DNA of 64,000 nt from Actinomycetota bacterium (lineage in GTDB: Bacteria; Actinomycetota; Nitriliruptoria; Nitriliruptorales; Nitriliruptoraceae), in NCBI GenBank assembly GCA_019347575.1, contig JAHWKY010000007.1, positions 1 to 64,000 of the forward strand, read 5' to 3'. The notes under the pieces are model-generated. The model was given only the letters and a program-made list of their open reading frames with translations. It did not search any database and was not told the DNA's origin. Made by a program: the position numbers and the translations under genes. Positions 43,395 through 52,702 of the stretch are shown in pieces. The first letter of the stretch is position 1, and every line of letters starts with the position of its first letter.

Positions 43395-45457
43395 CAGCGA
43401 CTCCCCCCGTCGTGACCAGCGATGCGTGCCGGCTCCTTCGGCAGATCCGCGTCGCCCCCGAGGTCGGCAGGGGCCGCCGGCAGCAGCGGCAGGTGCTGGT
43501 AGCCGGTGTCGTGTTGGATGCTGAGGCCGGGGCACACACCGCAGTCGTAGCACGGCGACCAGCGACAGTCGTCGAGCTCCTTCTCGGCGAGAGCGTCCTG
43601 CCAGTCGTCCCACAGCCAGTCGCGCTCGAGGCCGCTGTCGAGGTGGTCCCACGGCAGGGCTTCGTTCTCGCCCCGCTCGCGCTCGCAGTACCAGGCGACA
43701 TCGATGGCCGTCTGCTCCAGGGCAGCACGCCACAGCGGCAGCGTGTCGGTCTCGTGCCAGCCGTCGAAGGTGGCACCGAGGCGCCACGCACGCTCCACGG
43801 CGTCTGCGACCCGGCGGTCGCCCCGCGCGAGCAGACCCTCGATCAGGCCCTCGTCCGGCGCGTTGGTGCGCAGACGCAGGCCCGAGTACGGCTTGATGGC
43901 CTCGAGGATGAGATCCATCTTCCGCTGGATCTCGTGGGTCGGGTCCTGTGACGCCCACTGGAACGGCGTGTGCGGCTTCGGGACGAACCCGCCCACCGAC
44001 ACCGTCACCTTGTTGCGCTTGCCGTAGCTGCGCGCGATCTCGTAGGCCTTGATGCCGAGGTCGGCGATGGCCAGCACGTCCTCGTCGCGCTCGGTCGGCA
44101 GACCCACCATGAAGTACAGCTTGATGTGGCGCCAGCCATTGCTGAAGGCCACCTCGGCGGTCCGGAGCAGATCCTCCTCCGAGACCATCTTGTTGATGAC
44201 GGCACGCATCCGCTCCGACCCGGCCTCCGGCGCGAACGTGAGGCCGGTGCGGCGGCCGCTTCGGCTGAGCTCGTTGGCCAGCGTGACGTTGAACGCGTCC
44301 ACGCGTGTCGACGGCAGGCTGAGCGAGGTCGCGGTGCCTTCGTACTCGTCGCCGAGCTCGCGCGCGATGCGGCCGATGCCGGAGTGGTCGGCCGAGCTCA
44401 GAGACAGCAAGCCGACCTCTTCGAAGCCGGTGTCGGCCAGGCCCTCGTCGACCAGTCGCTTGACGGTCTCGGGCCGCCGTTCGCGGACGGGGCGGGTGAT
44501 CATGCCGGCCTGGCAGAAGCGGCAACCCCGGGTGCAGCCGCGGAAGATCTCGACGCTGAACCGCTCGTGGACCGTCTCGGTCATCGGAACGATCTGCTTG
44601 CGCGGGTACGCCCACTCCTCGAGGTCCTGCACCGTCCGCTTGGGCACCCGGAAGGGCACGCCGGGCTCGACCGCGACGGTCGCGTTCAGGCGGCCGTCGT
44701 CGGTGTAGCGCGCCTCGTAGAACGCGGGGACGTAGACGCCTTCGACGGCAGCGAGCCGGCGCAGAAGCTCGTGGCGACGGTCACGAGCTCCCACGTCGAG
44801 GGCCACGTCCCGTTCCCGGTCACGCTTCCATCCGCGGATGACGTCGTCGATCTCGAGCGTCACCTCCTCGCCGTCGCCCATGACGACCGCGTCCAGGAAC
44901 GGGGCGAGCGGCTCGGGGTTGAACGCCGCGTGACCGCCCGCCAGCACGATCGGATCGTCCTCGATCCGGTCCGCGCTACGGATCGGGACACCGCCGAGGT
45001 CGAGGAGGTTCAGCAGGTTGGTGTGGCCGAGTTCGTGGGGCAGGGTCACGCCGAACACGTCGAACGCCCACAAGGGGTGGTGGTGCTCGAGGCTGAAGAT
45101 GGGTAGCTCGTGCTCACGCATCAGCTCATCGAGGTCCGTCCAGGGGGCGTACGCCCGCTCGGCCAGGCTGGTCGCCCGCTCGTTGAGCAGCTCGTACAGG
45201 ATCTGGATGCCCTGGTTGGGCTGGCCGACCTCGTAGGTGTCGGGGTAGCAGAGCAGCCAGCGCGTCTCGACCGTCGACCAGTCCTTGCGCACCTGGTTGT
45301 GCTCGCCACCGACGTACTGCGCCGGCTTGCGCACCGACGGCAGGAGCGGTTCGAGCTGGCTCCAGTAGCTGGGTGGTGGCACAGCACCGCGACCGAGGCG
45401 CACGCGGGCGCGGTCGGACGTGACCGTGCGGGTAGCTGGAGCCGTGGGGGGCGTCAC
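43394..45457 (-). CDS. Radical SAM protein, TIGR03960 family, with B12-binding-like N-terminal part
   Basis: A 687-residue radical SAM enzyme. The cluster motif CTRGCRFC (CxxxCxxC; in FRGCTRGCRFCQAGM) binds the [4Fe-4S] cluster. The N-terminal part (LLCYPDTYEVGQPNQGIQIL) resembles the cobalamin-binding region of TIGR03960 proteins. Additional cysteines near the end (CYDCGVCPG) may hold another cluster. Substrate unknown. GTG 45457 is chosen as the start because the frame upstream lies in the terminator hairpins after rodA; GTG 45424 is an alternative. The DUF2344 gene is coupled downstream. Confidence 0.88.
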   Translation of the reverse strand: MTPPTAPATRTVTSDRARVRLGRGAVPPPSYWSQLEPLLPSVRKPAQYVGGEHNQVRKDWSTVETRWLLCYPDTYEVGQPNQGIQILYELLNERATSLAERAYAPWTDLDELMREHELPIFSLEHHHPLWAFDVFGVTLPHELGHTNLLNLLDLGGVPIRSADRIEDDPIVLAGGHAAFNPEPLAPFLDAVVMGDGEEVTLEIDDVIRGWKRDRERDVALDVGARDRRHELLRRLAAVEGVYVPAFYEARYTDDGRLNATVAVEPGVPFRVPKRTVQDLEEWAYPRKQIVPMTETVHERFSVEIFRGCTRGCRFCQAGMITRPVRERRPETVKRLVDEGLADTGFEEVGLLSLSSADHSGIGRIARELGDEYEGTATSLSLPSTRVDAFNVTLANELSRSGRRTGLTFAPEAGSERMRAVINKMVSEEDLLRTAEVAFSNGWRHIKLYFMVGLPTERDEDVLAIADLGIKAYEIARSYGKRNKVTVSVGGFVPKPHTPFQWASQDPTHEIQRKMDLILEAIKPYSGLRLRTNAPDEGLIEGLLARGDRRVADAVERAWRLGATFDGWHETDTLPLWRAALEQTAIDVAWYCERERGENEALPWDHLDSGLERDWLWDDWQDALAEKELDDCRWSPCYDCGVCPGLSIQHDTGYQHLPLLPAAPADLGGDADLPKEPARIAGHDGGSR

Positions 45458-45580
45458 CGTCGATCCTGTACTGCTGGGAGAGGGCGCGGAGACAGCTTGC
45501 AGCCTACCAGCCAACGATCCCGCCTCACGGGGGACTCGCCAAGCGTCCCGACGCTGGCGATGGCGAGCGGGATTCCCAAG

Positions 45581-45637
45581 AACCCGCGCCGGACGCGGGT
45601 TTCCGCTTCGCTCAGAAACCCGCGCCGGCCGCGGGTT
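45581..45637 (-). terminator. Twin stem-loops after rodA
   Basis: Two near-identical hairpins 36 bp apart: 45581-45601 and 45617-45637, each with stem AACCCGCG/CGCGGGTT and a 5-nt CCGGA or CCGGC loop (in plus-strand reading). They lie 50 bp after the rodA stop and are followed by short T runs. They likely end the rod operon; they may also work from the other strand. A further GC-rich imperfect repeat (around 45645-45675) lies between them and rodA. Confidence 0.6.
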
Positions 45638-45686
45638 CTTCAAGCCGCGTCGCTCGCTGCGCTCGCTCGCGGCTGGAACTGCTCGT

Positions 45687-46871
45687 CTAGAAGCGACGCA
45701 TGTGAACGTTGAGGAGTAGGCCGACGGCGATGAAGCTGCTCAGCAGCGAGGTCCCCCCGTAGCTGATGAAGGGGAGGGGGATCCCAGTGACCGGCATGAT
45801 CCCGACGGTCATCCCGACGTTCACGAACACCTGGAGCGCGATCAGCCCCACGATGCCCGCAGCCAGCAAGGTGCCGAACAGATCCTTGGCCATGGCCGCG
45901 ATCCTCAGCCCTCTCCAGATCAGGATGCCGAACAGGCCGAGGACGAGGGCCGCGCCGAGGAAGCCGAACTCCTCGCCGACCACCGTGAAGATGAAGTCGG
46001 TGTGGTTCTCGGGCACGTAGCTGAGGTTCGTCTGCGTCCCCTGCAACCAGCCCTTCCCGGCGAACTGTCCCGAGCCGATCGCGATCAGCGACTGGTTCGA
46101 GTTGTACAGCGCCGTGCGCGCGAGGGATTCGTTCGACGGGTCGAGGAAGGCCGTCAAGCGCTGCAGCTGGTAGCTCTGGAGCAGCTCGAGCTTGAACGCC
46201 AGGACGACGCCGGCGATGCCCAGCGCACCGAGGCCGAGCATGTAGGTCGCCCGCATCCCTCCGACCAGCAACAGCACGAACACCAGCCAGACGAACACGA
46301 GCATGGTGCCGAGGTCGGGCTCGAGGAAGATCAGCAGCATCGGCACACCGACGAGCACGAGCGAGAAGACGAGCGTGAGGAAGCCGGGTTCGCCCTTGCG
46401 CTCGTGCAGCACCGCAGCGAGTGTGATGATGACCGCGATCTTGGCCAGCTCCGATGGTTGGAGCTGGAACGAACCGATGACGATCCACCGCTGCGCCCCG
46501 TTGGCCTCGACTCCCAGAGGGGTGAGGACGAGACCGAGCAGCACCAGCACACCCAGGTAGATGACCGGGCTGTAGGCCCGGACGTAGCGGTGGTCCACTG
46601 CGGCCACCACGATCATCGCCACGGTTCCGACCGCGAGGTTGACGAGCTGGCGGCTTGCGAACAACGTCCGAGGCAGCTCCTGCAGCTCCAGACGCTGGAC
46701 CGTCGCGCTGTAGATCATCGCGATGCCCACGAGCGCGAGCACCAGTGTGGTGACGATCAGGATGGGGTCGATGTGGCGCATCGGGGCGTACGCATCCATC
46801 CACTTGTCCTGGACACGCTGACGCGCCATGCGCTCCGCACGGTCATGTCCGAAGTAGCCGCCGACGTCCAC
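45687..46871 (-). CDS. rodA: RodA peptidoglycan glycosyltransferase (SEDS)
   Basis: A 394-residue SEDS protein with about 10 transmembrane helices; it polymerises lipid II during elongation with PBP2. Family sequence: ANGAQRWIVIGSFQLQPSELAK (near 145-166), FLEPDLGTMLVFVWL (near 200), and GMTVGIMPVTGIPLPFISYGGTS close to the end. GTG 46871 lies 2 bp after the mrdA stop; ATG 46829 is an alternative start. It is the last gene of the rod operon, ahead of the twin hairpins. Confidence 0.95.
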   Translation of the reverse strand: MDVGGYFGHDRAERMARQRVQDKWMDAYAPMRHIDPILIVTTLVLALVGIAMIYSATVQRLELQELPRTLFASRQLVNLAVGTVAMIVVAAVDHRYVRAYSPVIYLGVLVLLGLVLTPLGVEANGAQRWIVIGSFQLQPSELAKIAVIITLAAVLHERKGEPGFLTLVFSLVLVGVPMLLIFLEPDLGTMLVFVWLVFVLLLVGGMRATYMLGLGALGIAGVVLAFKLELLQSYQLQRLTAFLDPSNESLARTALYNSNQSLIAIGSGQFAGKGWLQGTQTNLSYVPENHTDFIFTVVGEEFGFLGAALVLGLFGILIWRGLRIAAMAKDLFGTLLAAGIVGLIALQVFVNVGMTVGIMPVTGIPLPFISYGGTSLLSSFIAVGLLLNVHMRRF

Positions 46872-46873
46872 CG

Positions 46874-48892
46874 CTAATCCGTCTTCGGGCCGGCCACGAA
46901 GGGCGTCGGCTCGAGGTCGAAGATCGCTTCGAGGATGCGACGCGCGATCGGTGCTGCGGTCTGGCTCCCGCCGCCACCCTGCTCGACCGCCACGACGACC
47001 ACGTAGCGCGGGTCGTTGGCGGGTGCGTACGACGCGAACCACGCGTAGGGCACCTTGGGCTTGAGTTCGGCGGTCCCGGTCTTGCCGGCCACGGGGATCT
47101 CGTCCAGCGGGAAGCCGGCGAACGGCGTCACCGCGGTCCCTCGAGGGCCCATCACGACCTTCTCGAGGCCGCGCTGGATGGCGTCGAGCTCCTCGGCGTC
47201 GAGCGGCAGCCGATCGAGTGCGACCGGGGCGATGTCGCGCACGACCTCCCCATCGGGCCCCAGCACCCGCTGGCCCACCTGAGGCTGGTACAGCGTTCCG
47301 CCGTTGGCGACCGCGGCGTACGCGGCGGCGATCTGGAGCGGCGTGGTCAGCACATCGCCCTGACCGATGGAGCTGTTGACCGCGTCACCGCCCCGCCAGC
47401 GCCCACCATCGCGACAGAGGTCCGCGTTGATCAGCTGGGCGTAGCTGCCCTGGGGCAGCTCCTCGGCCTTGGTGCAGTAGACGTCCTTGTTCTGCTCCCA
47501 GTAGGTCCGCCGCCACTCCCTGCCGGGGATGACGCCGCTCCGCTCTCCGGGGAGGTCGACACCGAGCGAGCGTCCCAGCCCGAAGGTGGCCGCCACCCCC
47601 GGCAGGGTCTCGACGACCGGCTGGCCCTCGTCGGCGGCACGCTCCTCGCTGGCCCACATCTGCGCGGCCAGCTCGTAGAAGTAGGTATCGCACGACCGCA
47701 TCAGCGCGTCGGGCAGATCCAGCGTCCCGTCGTGGCGGGGGTTCCAGTTCCGGAACGTGATGTTGCCGAGGCGCCAGGCGGGGGGGCAGCTGACGCGGGT
47801 CGACGTCCCGACGATGCCGGCCTCCAGGTAGGCGGCACCCGAGACGATCTTGAACGTCGACCCGGGCGGGTAGGCCGACTGGATCGCCCGGTTGATGAGC
47901 GGGTACTCGTTCGCAGGATCCTGCAGCCACTCCCAGTACTCGTTACCCACGCCACCGACGAACTGCGCCGGGTCGTACGTGGGCCACGACGTCATCGCCA
48001 CCATGCTGCCGTCGCGGGGATCGAGGACCACGGCAGCAGCCGCGGTCGACGGCAGGAAACGTCCGTCAGTGCGCTGGATCTGTCGGCTGGCGACGATCCC
48101 CTCCTCGAGGATGCGTTCGACCTCGGCCTGGATCTCGAGGTCGAGCGACGTCACCAGGTCGTTGCCCCGGATCGGCTCGCGCTGGTCGAACAGCCGCAGC
48201 ACCGTGCCTCGGGCGTTGACCTCGAGCTTCTTGAGGCCCTCGGTGCCCTGCAGATCGTGTTCATAGGTGCGTTCGATCCCGGCGCGACCGACCAGCGTCC
48301 CGGGCCGGTAGGCCTCGAACTCGGGGTCGGCGAGCTCCTCCTCGCTGATCTCGCCGAGGTAGCCGACGAGATGCGCCCCCAGCGTGTCGTGCGGGTAGGT
48401 GCGGACCGGAAGGGTCTCGGCGACCACACCGTGGAACAGCTCCTGGTGCTCGTTGACTGCGAAGATCACCTCGGGGGGGACGTCCTCCTTGATCGGCACG
48501 GCCCGGAACGGCGAGAACTTCCTCGACAGGAGCCGGTCCACGATCTCCTCGCGGGTCATCCCGAGCAGCTGCTCGAGCCGACCGAGCACGGCCTCCGCTT
48601 CCTCGTCCTTGGGTTCACCGGTCCCATCGAGGAGCTGGCTGGGGTGAGCGCTGATCGTCTGAGCCGGACGGTTCTTGACCAGCTCGGTCGAGCCATCCGC
48701 TGCGAGGATGCGGCCGCGTGGGGCCTCGAGGACCACGAAGCGGACCCGGTTCGATTCGGCCAGGTCCGCGTAGCGCTCACCCGCCAGCACCTGGAGGAAC
48801 CACAGACGCGCGAACAGCGCCACGAGCAGACCGCCGACCAGCAGCGTGAGGAGGGTCAGCCGGAGGCGCGGAGGAGCGTCGATGCCGGTCAT
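46874..48892 (-). CDS. mrdA: Penicillin-binding protein 2 (transpeptidase)
   Basis: A 672-residue class B PBP. One transmembrane helix near the start (LTLLTLLVGGLLVALFARLW), a dimerisation/pedestal region, then the transpeptidase domain with active-site Ser in GSTFKIVSG (SxxK, near 346), the NSSIGQGD segment in place of SxN (near 510), and KTGTAE (near 607). It cross-links peptidoglycan in elongation together with RodA. It lies 72 bp after mreD. Confidence 0.95.
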   Translation of the reverse strand: MTGIDAPPRLRLTLLTLLVGGLLVALFARLWFLQVLAGERYADLAESNRVRFVVLEAPRGRILAADGSTELVKNRPAQTISAHPSQLLDGTGEPKDEEAEAVLGRLEQLLGMTREEIVDRLLSRKFSPFRAVPIKEDVPPEVIFAVNEHQELFHGVVAETLPVRTYPHDTLGAHLVGYLGEISEEELADPEFEAYRPGTLVGRAGIERTYEHDLQGTEGLKKLEVNARGTVLRLFDQREPIRGNDLVTSLDLEIQAEVERILEEGIVASRQIQRTDGRFLPSTAAAAVVLDPRDGSMVAMTSWPTYDPAQFVGGVGNEYWEWLQDPANEYPLINRAIQSAYPPGSTFKIVSGAAYLEAGIVGTSTRVSCPPAWRLGNITFRNWNPRHDGTLDLPDALMRSCDTYFYELAAQMWASEERAADEGQPVVETLPGVAATFGLGRSLGVDLPGERSGVIPGREWRRTYWEQNKDVYCTKAEELPQGSYAQLINADLCRDGGRWRGGDAVNSSIGQGDVLTTPLQIAAAYAAVANGGTLYQPQVGQRVLGPDGEVVRDIAPVALDRLPLDAEELDAIQRGLEKVVMGPRGTAVTPFAGFPLDEIPVAGKTGTAELKPKVPYAWFASYAPANDPRYVVVVAVEQGGGGSQTAAPIARRILEAIFDLEPTPFVAGPKTD

Positions 48893-48964
48893 GGAAGTGC
48901 CCGTCCGGGGCGAGGGTCAGGCGAGCGGGGAAGTTACCCCATCCGCCGATGTCCCGTACTCGTA

Positions 48965-49471
48965 TCAGATGCGCACCGCACGCTCGGTGGGGAAGCGGGT
49001 CGTGAGCCGGCGGACGCCGGCCATGACGGGAGGGGTCAACAGGGTGTTGTAGAGCGCGACGAAGACCGACGCCTGGATCACCAGATCGGTCGTGAAGCGC
49101 TCATCGCCGAGCAGGCGGGCGAGGATGCCGTAGCCGGCGGTCGCGGCGAAGCCCGAGGTGAACGCGACGACGAGGGGTGCAGAGACCGACTCCGGGGCGA
49201 GGTAGGGACGGGCGACCCCGACGACGTACCCGGTCCCGAGTAGCACGAGCGCCTCCAGCCCGACCGCGGACTGGTGCAGGAGCAGATCGGAGAGCAGACC
49301 CGCGGCGAACCCCACCCGTAGACCCACGAGCGGCCCGTCGCGCAGCGCGAACGCGGCGACGACCAGCAGGAGCAGGTCCGGACGGAACCCTGCCAGGGTC
49401 AGATGGGGGAACAGGGTCGTCTGGAGCAGGGCCGCCGTGATGAGGACCAGTGCGGTCACGGCGACCCTCAC
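48965..49471 (-). CDS. mreD: Rod shape-determining protein MreD
   Basis: A 168-residue hydrophobic protein with about five transmembrane segments, at the standard place after mreC. Landmarks: GFRPDLLLLVVAAFALRDGPLVGLRVGF (split over TM helices) and the SVFVALYNTLLTPPV end. It links the MreBC scaffold to the cell-wall synthases. The start overlaps the mreC stop by 4 bp. Confidence 0.92.
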   Translation of the reverse strand: MRVAVTALVLITAALLQTTLFPHLTLAGFRPDLLLLVVAAFALRDGPLVGLRVGFAAGLLSDLLLHQSAVGLEALVLLGTGYVVGVARPYLAPESVSAPLVVAFTSGFAATAGYGILARLLGDERFTTDLVIQASVFVALYNTLLTPPVMAGVRRLTTRFPTERAVRI

Positions 49472-50406
49472 TGGCCCGTCTCGGTCGCAGTCGACGTCGC
49501 AGTGGGCTCCGGGGACGGCGAGGGATCGGGCAGGTCGGGCGGCGTGAACTCGCCGTCCACGGGCCCCTCGAGTGGAGGTGGCTCCTCGATCGGGGCGTGC
49601 TTGACGACGAGCACGATGTTCAAGCTGGTGAAGTCCACGTACGGGCGCACGAGGACGTCGCGGGTCAGCAACGTCGTGGTCTCGCCCACGGATGCCACGC
49701 TACCGATGGGGATCCCGCTCGGGAAGATGCCGTTGCTGTAGCTGGAGGTGACGATCTCGGCGCCGACATCGATGTCGAGCTCGGGGTCGAACGGCTGGAA
49801 GCGCATCAGATCTGCGCCCTGCCCCGCGATCTGCCCCTGCTCGAGCGACGTGGCGACCCGTGCTGCTGCGCCGAAGTTGGGGTCGATGGCGAGCAGGACC
49901 CGCGACGCGGACGGGGTGACCTGGATGACACGTCCGACGAGTCCGTCCTGGTTGATGACCGGCATGTCCCGGGCGACGCCGTCGTTGCTGCCCACGGCGA
50001 GCGTGACGACCAGCTCGTAGTTCGACGGCGCCTGTGCGACGACCCTCGCGGGGATGACCTCGAAGCCGGTGCGTTCCTGCATCCCGAGCAGCTCACGGAG
50101 CTCGTCGTTCTCGGCGAGGAGGTCGTCGAACGAGCGGCGGCGCTCCTCGAGCTCAGCCAGCCGGGCGCGCAGGCGCTCGTTCTCTTCCCGTAGCGAGAAC
50201 ACGTTGCTGACCGAGTCGATGGCGTCCCCGACGGGACGGATGATCGTGGCCAGTCCGTCCTGGATGGGTCCGAAGACCGACGTGGCGATCGACCGGAGCC
50301 GATCGAGCGGCCCCTCGCTACCGGAGCGGAAGTCGATCGTGACGAGCACGAGCGCGACCAGCACCAGGATGGCGAGGAGGACCCGCGCGCGTCGGCGTTG
50401 GTACAC
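49468..50406 (-). CDS. mreC: Rod shape-determining protein MreC
   Basis: A 312-residue bitopic protein: TM helix at about 9-24 (VLLAILVLVALVLVTI), a coiled coil (REENERLRARLAELEERRRSF, about 73-93) and the beta-rich MreC domain (NYELVVTLAVGSNDGVARDMPVINQDGLVGRVI, in two parts). A Pro/Ser/Thr tail ends the protein. It links MreB to the periplasmic wall synthases. The gene starts 6 bp after the mreB stop. Confidence 0.94.
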   Translation of the reverse strand: MYQRRRARVLLAILVLVALVLVTIDFRSGSEGPLDRLRSIATSVFGPIQDGLATIIRPVGDAIDSVSNVFSLREENERLRARLAELEERRRSFDDLLAENDELRELLGMQERTGFEVIPARVVAQAPSNYELVVTLAVGSNDGVARDMPVINQDGLVGRVIQVTPSASRVLLAIDPNFGAAARVATSLEQGQIAGQGADLMRFQPFDPELDIDVGAEIVTSSYSNGIFPSGIPIGSVASVGETTTLLTRDVLVRPYVDFTSLNIVLVVKHAPIEEPPPLEGPVDGEFTPPDLPDPSPSPEPTATSTATETGQ

Positions 50407-50412
50407 CTATCG

Positions 50413-51453
50413 CTAGTGCCGTGAGGAGGAGATGAGGACCTTCTTGAGGGCCTCGAACTCCTCGAGGCACTTGCCCGAGCCGATCGCCACGGACGACAGC
50501 GGGTTCTCGGTGATGTGGATCGGCATCCCTGTCTCGTGCTTCAGACGCTCGTCGAGGCCCTTGAGCAACGCACCGCCACCGGTGAGGACGATCCCCTTGT
50601 CCATGATGTCCGCGGCGAGCTCGGGGGGTGTCTTGTCCAGCGTGTTCTTGACCGCGTCGATGATCGAGTTGACCGGCTCTTCGATCGCCTTGCGGATCTC
50701 CTCGGCGGACACGATGATGGTCTTCGGTAGCCCGGAGACGAGGTCGCGGCCGCGGATCTCGGCGTGCGGCTCGTCCGGCAACGGGAACGCCGATCCGATC
50801 GCCATCTTGATCTCCTCGGCGGTGCGCTCGCCGAGCATCAGCGAGTACTCCTTCTTTATGTAGGAGATGATGGACTCGTCGAGTTCGTCGCCACCGATGC
50901 GGATCGACTGGCTGGTGACGATGCCACCCAGCGAGATGACCGCCACCTCGGTCGTGCCGCCACCGATGTCCACGACCATGTTCCCGGCGGGCTCGTGGAC
51001 CGGCAGGCCCGATCCGATGGCCGCGGCCATGGGCTCCTCGATGATGTAGGCGGCGCGAGCGCCGGCCTGTATCGAGGCTTCCTCGACGGCGCGCTGCTCG
51101 ACGCCGGTGATACCGGAGGGGACGCACACGACGACGCGCGGCTTGGCGAGGAAGCGACGACGGTGCACCGCCTGGATGAAGTAGCGCAGCATCTTCTCGG
51201 TGACGTCGAAGTCCGCGATGACCCCGTCCTTCAGCGGTCGGATGGCCATGATGTGGCCGGGGGTGCGTCCGATCATGCGCTTGGCTTCGGCCCCAACGGC
51301 GAGGATCGCCCCGTTCTTGGTGTTGATCGCCACCACCGAGGGCTCGTTCAGGACGATCCCGCGGCCCCGGACGTAGACGAGCGTGTTCGCCGTTCCGAGG
51401 TCCACGGCCATGTCTCGGCCGAGGAACTGGAAGGTGTTGCCGAAACCAGCCAC
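50413..51453 (-). CDS. mreB: Actin-like protein MreB
   Basis: A 346-residue bacterial actin. The ATP-binding phosphate-1 motif is [11 protein letters not shown] (near 17-27), phosphate-2 is [11 protein letters not shown] (near 162), and the adenosine motif is [12 protein letters not shown] (near 290). GTG 51453 starts a normal-length protein; the open frame farther upstream carries no similarity. First gene of the rod operon mreB-mreC-mreD-mrdA-rodA. A promoter with a dyad lies upstream. Confidence 0.96.
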   Translation of the reverse strand: MAGFGNTFQFLGRDMAVDLGTANTLVYVRGRGIVLNEPSVVAINTKNGAILAVGAEAKRMIGRTPGHIMAIRPLKDGVIADFDVTEKMLRYFIQAVHRRRFLAKPRVVVCVPSGITGVEQRAVEEASIQAGARAAYIIEEPMAAAIGSGLPVHEPAGNMVVDIGGGTTEVAVISLGGIVTSQSIRIGGDELDESIISYIKKEYSLMLGERTAEEIKMAIGSAFPLPDEPHAEIRGRDLVSGLPKTIIVSAEEIRKAIEEPVNSIIDAVKNTLDKTPPELAADIMDKGIVLTGGGALLKGLDERLKHETGMPIHITENPLSSVAIGSGKCLEEFEALKKVLISSSRH

Positions 51454-51492
51454 GGGCGTACCTGCTGCTCGAGTGTGGGATAGACGTAGCAC

Positions 51493-51507
51493 GGCCGGGT
51501 ACCGGCC
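51493..51507 (-). promoter_or_regulatory. mreB leader hairpin
   Basis: A 6-bp stem GGCCGG/CCGGCC with a 3-nt loop lies in the presumed leader of mreB mRNA, between the promoter and the start codon. Role not known. Confidence 0.35.
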
Positions 51508-51521
51508 CGACGTGAGTCTGC

Positions 51522-51552
51522 AGGTTACACGCGTCCCACGGGCGTGTGACAA
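51522..51552 (-). promoter_or_regulatory. Probable promoter of the rod operon with internal dyad
   Basis: On the minus strand -35 TTGTCA (51547-51552) and -10 TAACCT (51522-51527) are 19 bp apart, a little long. Arms ACACGC (51527-51532) and GCGTGT (51542-51547) form an inverted repeat within the spacer and could bind a repressor. Transcription would start about 60 nt before mreB. Confidence 0.45.
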
Positions 51553-51590
51553 GCCGCCTCGCACCCCGTTGGACGCCAAGCGGACCGGGG

Positions 51591-52031
51591 CTAAACGACC
51601 CCTCGCCGGGCCAGGCTCACCCAACGGTCACCCGCGACGACAACGTGGTCGAGCAGGTCCACGCCGACGAGGGACGCGGCCTCGGCGAGCCGCCGGGTCA
51701 CGAGCTCGTCGTCGCGGCTGGGCTCAGGGTCACCGGACGGGTGGTTGTGCGCGACGATCGTGGCGGTGGCGTTGGCGAGGAGGGCGTCCCGCAGGATCTC
51801 GCGTGGGCCCATGAACGTGTGATCGATCGAGCCGACGCTGACGGTCCGGACCGTCAGGAGCCGGTGCTTGGTGTCGAGCATCACCGCCAGACAGCACTCG
51901 CGGTCGCGTCCCTCGAAACGGGGCTGCAGGAGCTCGACCGCAGCCTCGGGTGACCCGATCTCGGGCCGGACCTCGATCGCCGCGGGCCGGAACGGGACCC
52001 GCACGGCCGTATCGCAGACGTCGCAGTTCAC
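51591..52031 (-). CDS. Short RadC-like JAB (MPN+) domain protein
   Basis: A 146-residue protein, smaller than RadC because the N-terminal helix-hairpin-helix part is absent. The JAMM metalloprotease-type zinc site is clear: HNHPSG then a downstream Asp ([15 protein letters not shown], near 103-117). Segments [15 protein letters not shown] and [13 protein letters not shown] fit RadC. The N-terminus MNCDVCDTA adds a CxxC pair. RadC proteins have no proven role in repair. GTG 52031. It lies between ndk and mreB, where it is an extra relative to the usual order. Confidence 0.85.
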   Translation of the reverse strand: MNCDVCDTAVRVPFRPAAIEVRPEIGSPEAAVELLQPRFEGRDRECCLAVMLDTKHRLLTVRTVSVGSIDHTFMGPREILRDALLANATATIVAHNHPSGDPEPSRDDELVTRRLAEAASLVGVDLLDHVVVAGDRWVSLARRGVV

Positions 52032-52129
52032 CCGGGCTCCTCGCCGTCTGTGGGCACCTTGCCGCGACGGCGACCTCCAAGGAAGACCCCGTTCGACGCC
52101 TGTGGATGGGCATCGACGGAGTGGGCACT

Positions 52130-52543
52130 TCAGAAGCGTCCGGGGAAGAAGAGGTCGAGCTCGCGGGCGGCGCTGTCGGAGCTGTCGGAGCCGTGGACGA
52201 TGTTCTCGCCGATGACGGTGGCGAAGTCACCACGGATCGAACCCGGGCTCGCGTCGAGAGGGTTGGTGGCACCCATCAGCTGGCGCATGCCGGCGATGGC
52301 ATCGTCGCCCTCGACACACATGGCCACCAGAGGAGCCGAGGTGATGAAGTCGACGAGCTCGCTGAAGAACGGCTTGTCGGTGTGCTCGGCGTAGTGCCGC
52401 TCGGCGGTGTCCCGGTCGAGTTGGCGCAGCTCGAGGGCGACCAGCCGGTAGCCCTTGCGCTCGATGCGGCTGATCACCTCGCCGGTGAGGCCACGTCGGA
52501 CGCCGTCGGGCTTGACGAGGATGAGGGTGCGTTCGACGGCCAC
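52130..52543 (-). CDS. ndk: Nucleoside diphosphate kinase
   Basis: A 137-residue enzyme equilibrating NTPs and NDPs. The start ([15 protein letters not shown]) and the catalytic His in NIVHGSDS (near 117) are diagnostic. GTG 52543 has AGGAG 8 nt upstream; further open frame upstream is not similar. It lies between folC and mreB as in related genomes, with the plus-strand CAP gene in between folC and ndk. Confidence 0.96.
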   Translation of the reverse strand: MAVERTLILVKPDGVRRGLTGEVISRIERKGYRLVALELRQLDRDTAERHYAEHTDKPFFSELVDFITSAPLVAMCVEGDDAIAGMRQLMGATNPLDASPGSIRGDFATVIGENIVHGSDSSDSAARELDLFFPGRF

Positions 52544-52621
52544 GGGGAGGGCTCCTCGGTCGGGGCGGGGCGCGCAGGGTAGGCGTGGCGCTGCCGTGAG
52601 GTTCAAGCAGAGGACGCACGC

Positions 52622-52639
52622 CCGCGATCGCGATCGCGG
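52622..52639. promoter_or_regulatory. 18-bp perfect palindrome upstream of the CAP promoter
   Basis: CCGCGATCGCGATCGCGG is fully self-complementary and contains two overlapping GCGATCGC octamers. It lies 10 bp upstream of the CAP gene -35 box and 79 bp from the ndk start on the other side. A binding site for a regulator of either gene is the simplest reading. Confidence 0.45.
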
Positions 52640-52649
52640 TCGCGCCACG

Positions 52650-52678
52650 TTGAGAGACCGGGTCGATGTGACTAGGGT
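52650..52678 (+). promoter_or_regulatory. Promoter of the CAP-domain gene
   Basis: -35 TTGAGA (52650-52655) and -10 TAGGGT (52673-52678) are exactly 17 bp apart. Transcription near 52685 would give a leader of about 18 nt containing the ribosome binding site AGGAGG at 52692-52697. Confidence 0.6.
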
Positions 52679-52702
52679 CCCGCCCCGTATCAGGAGGCCC
52701 CC

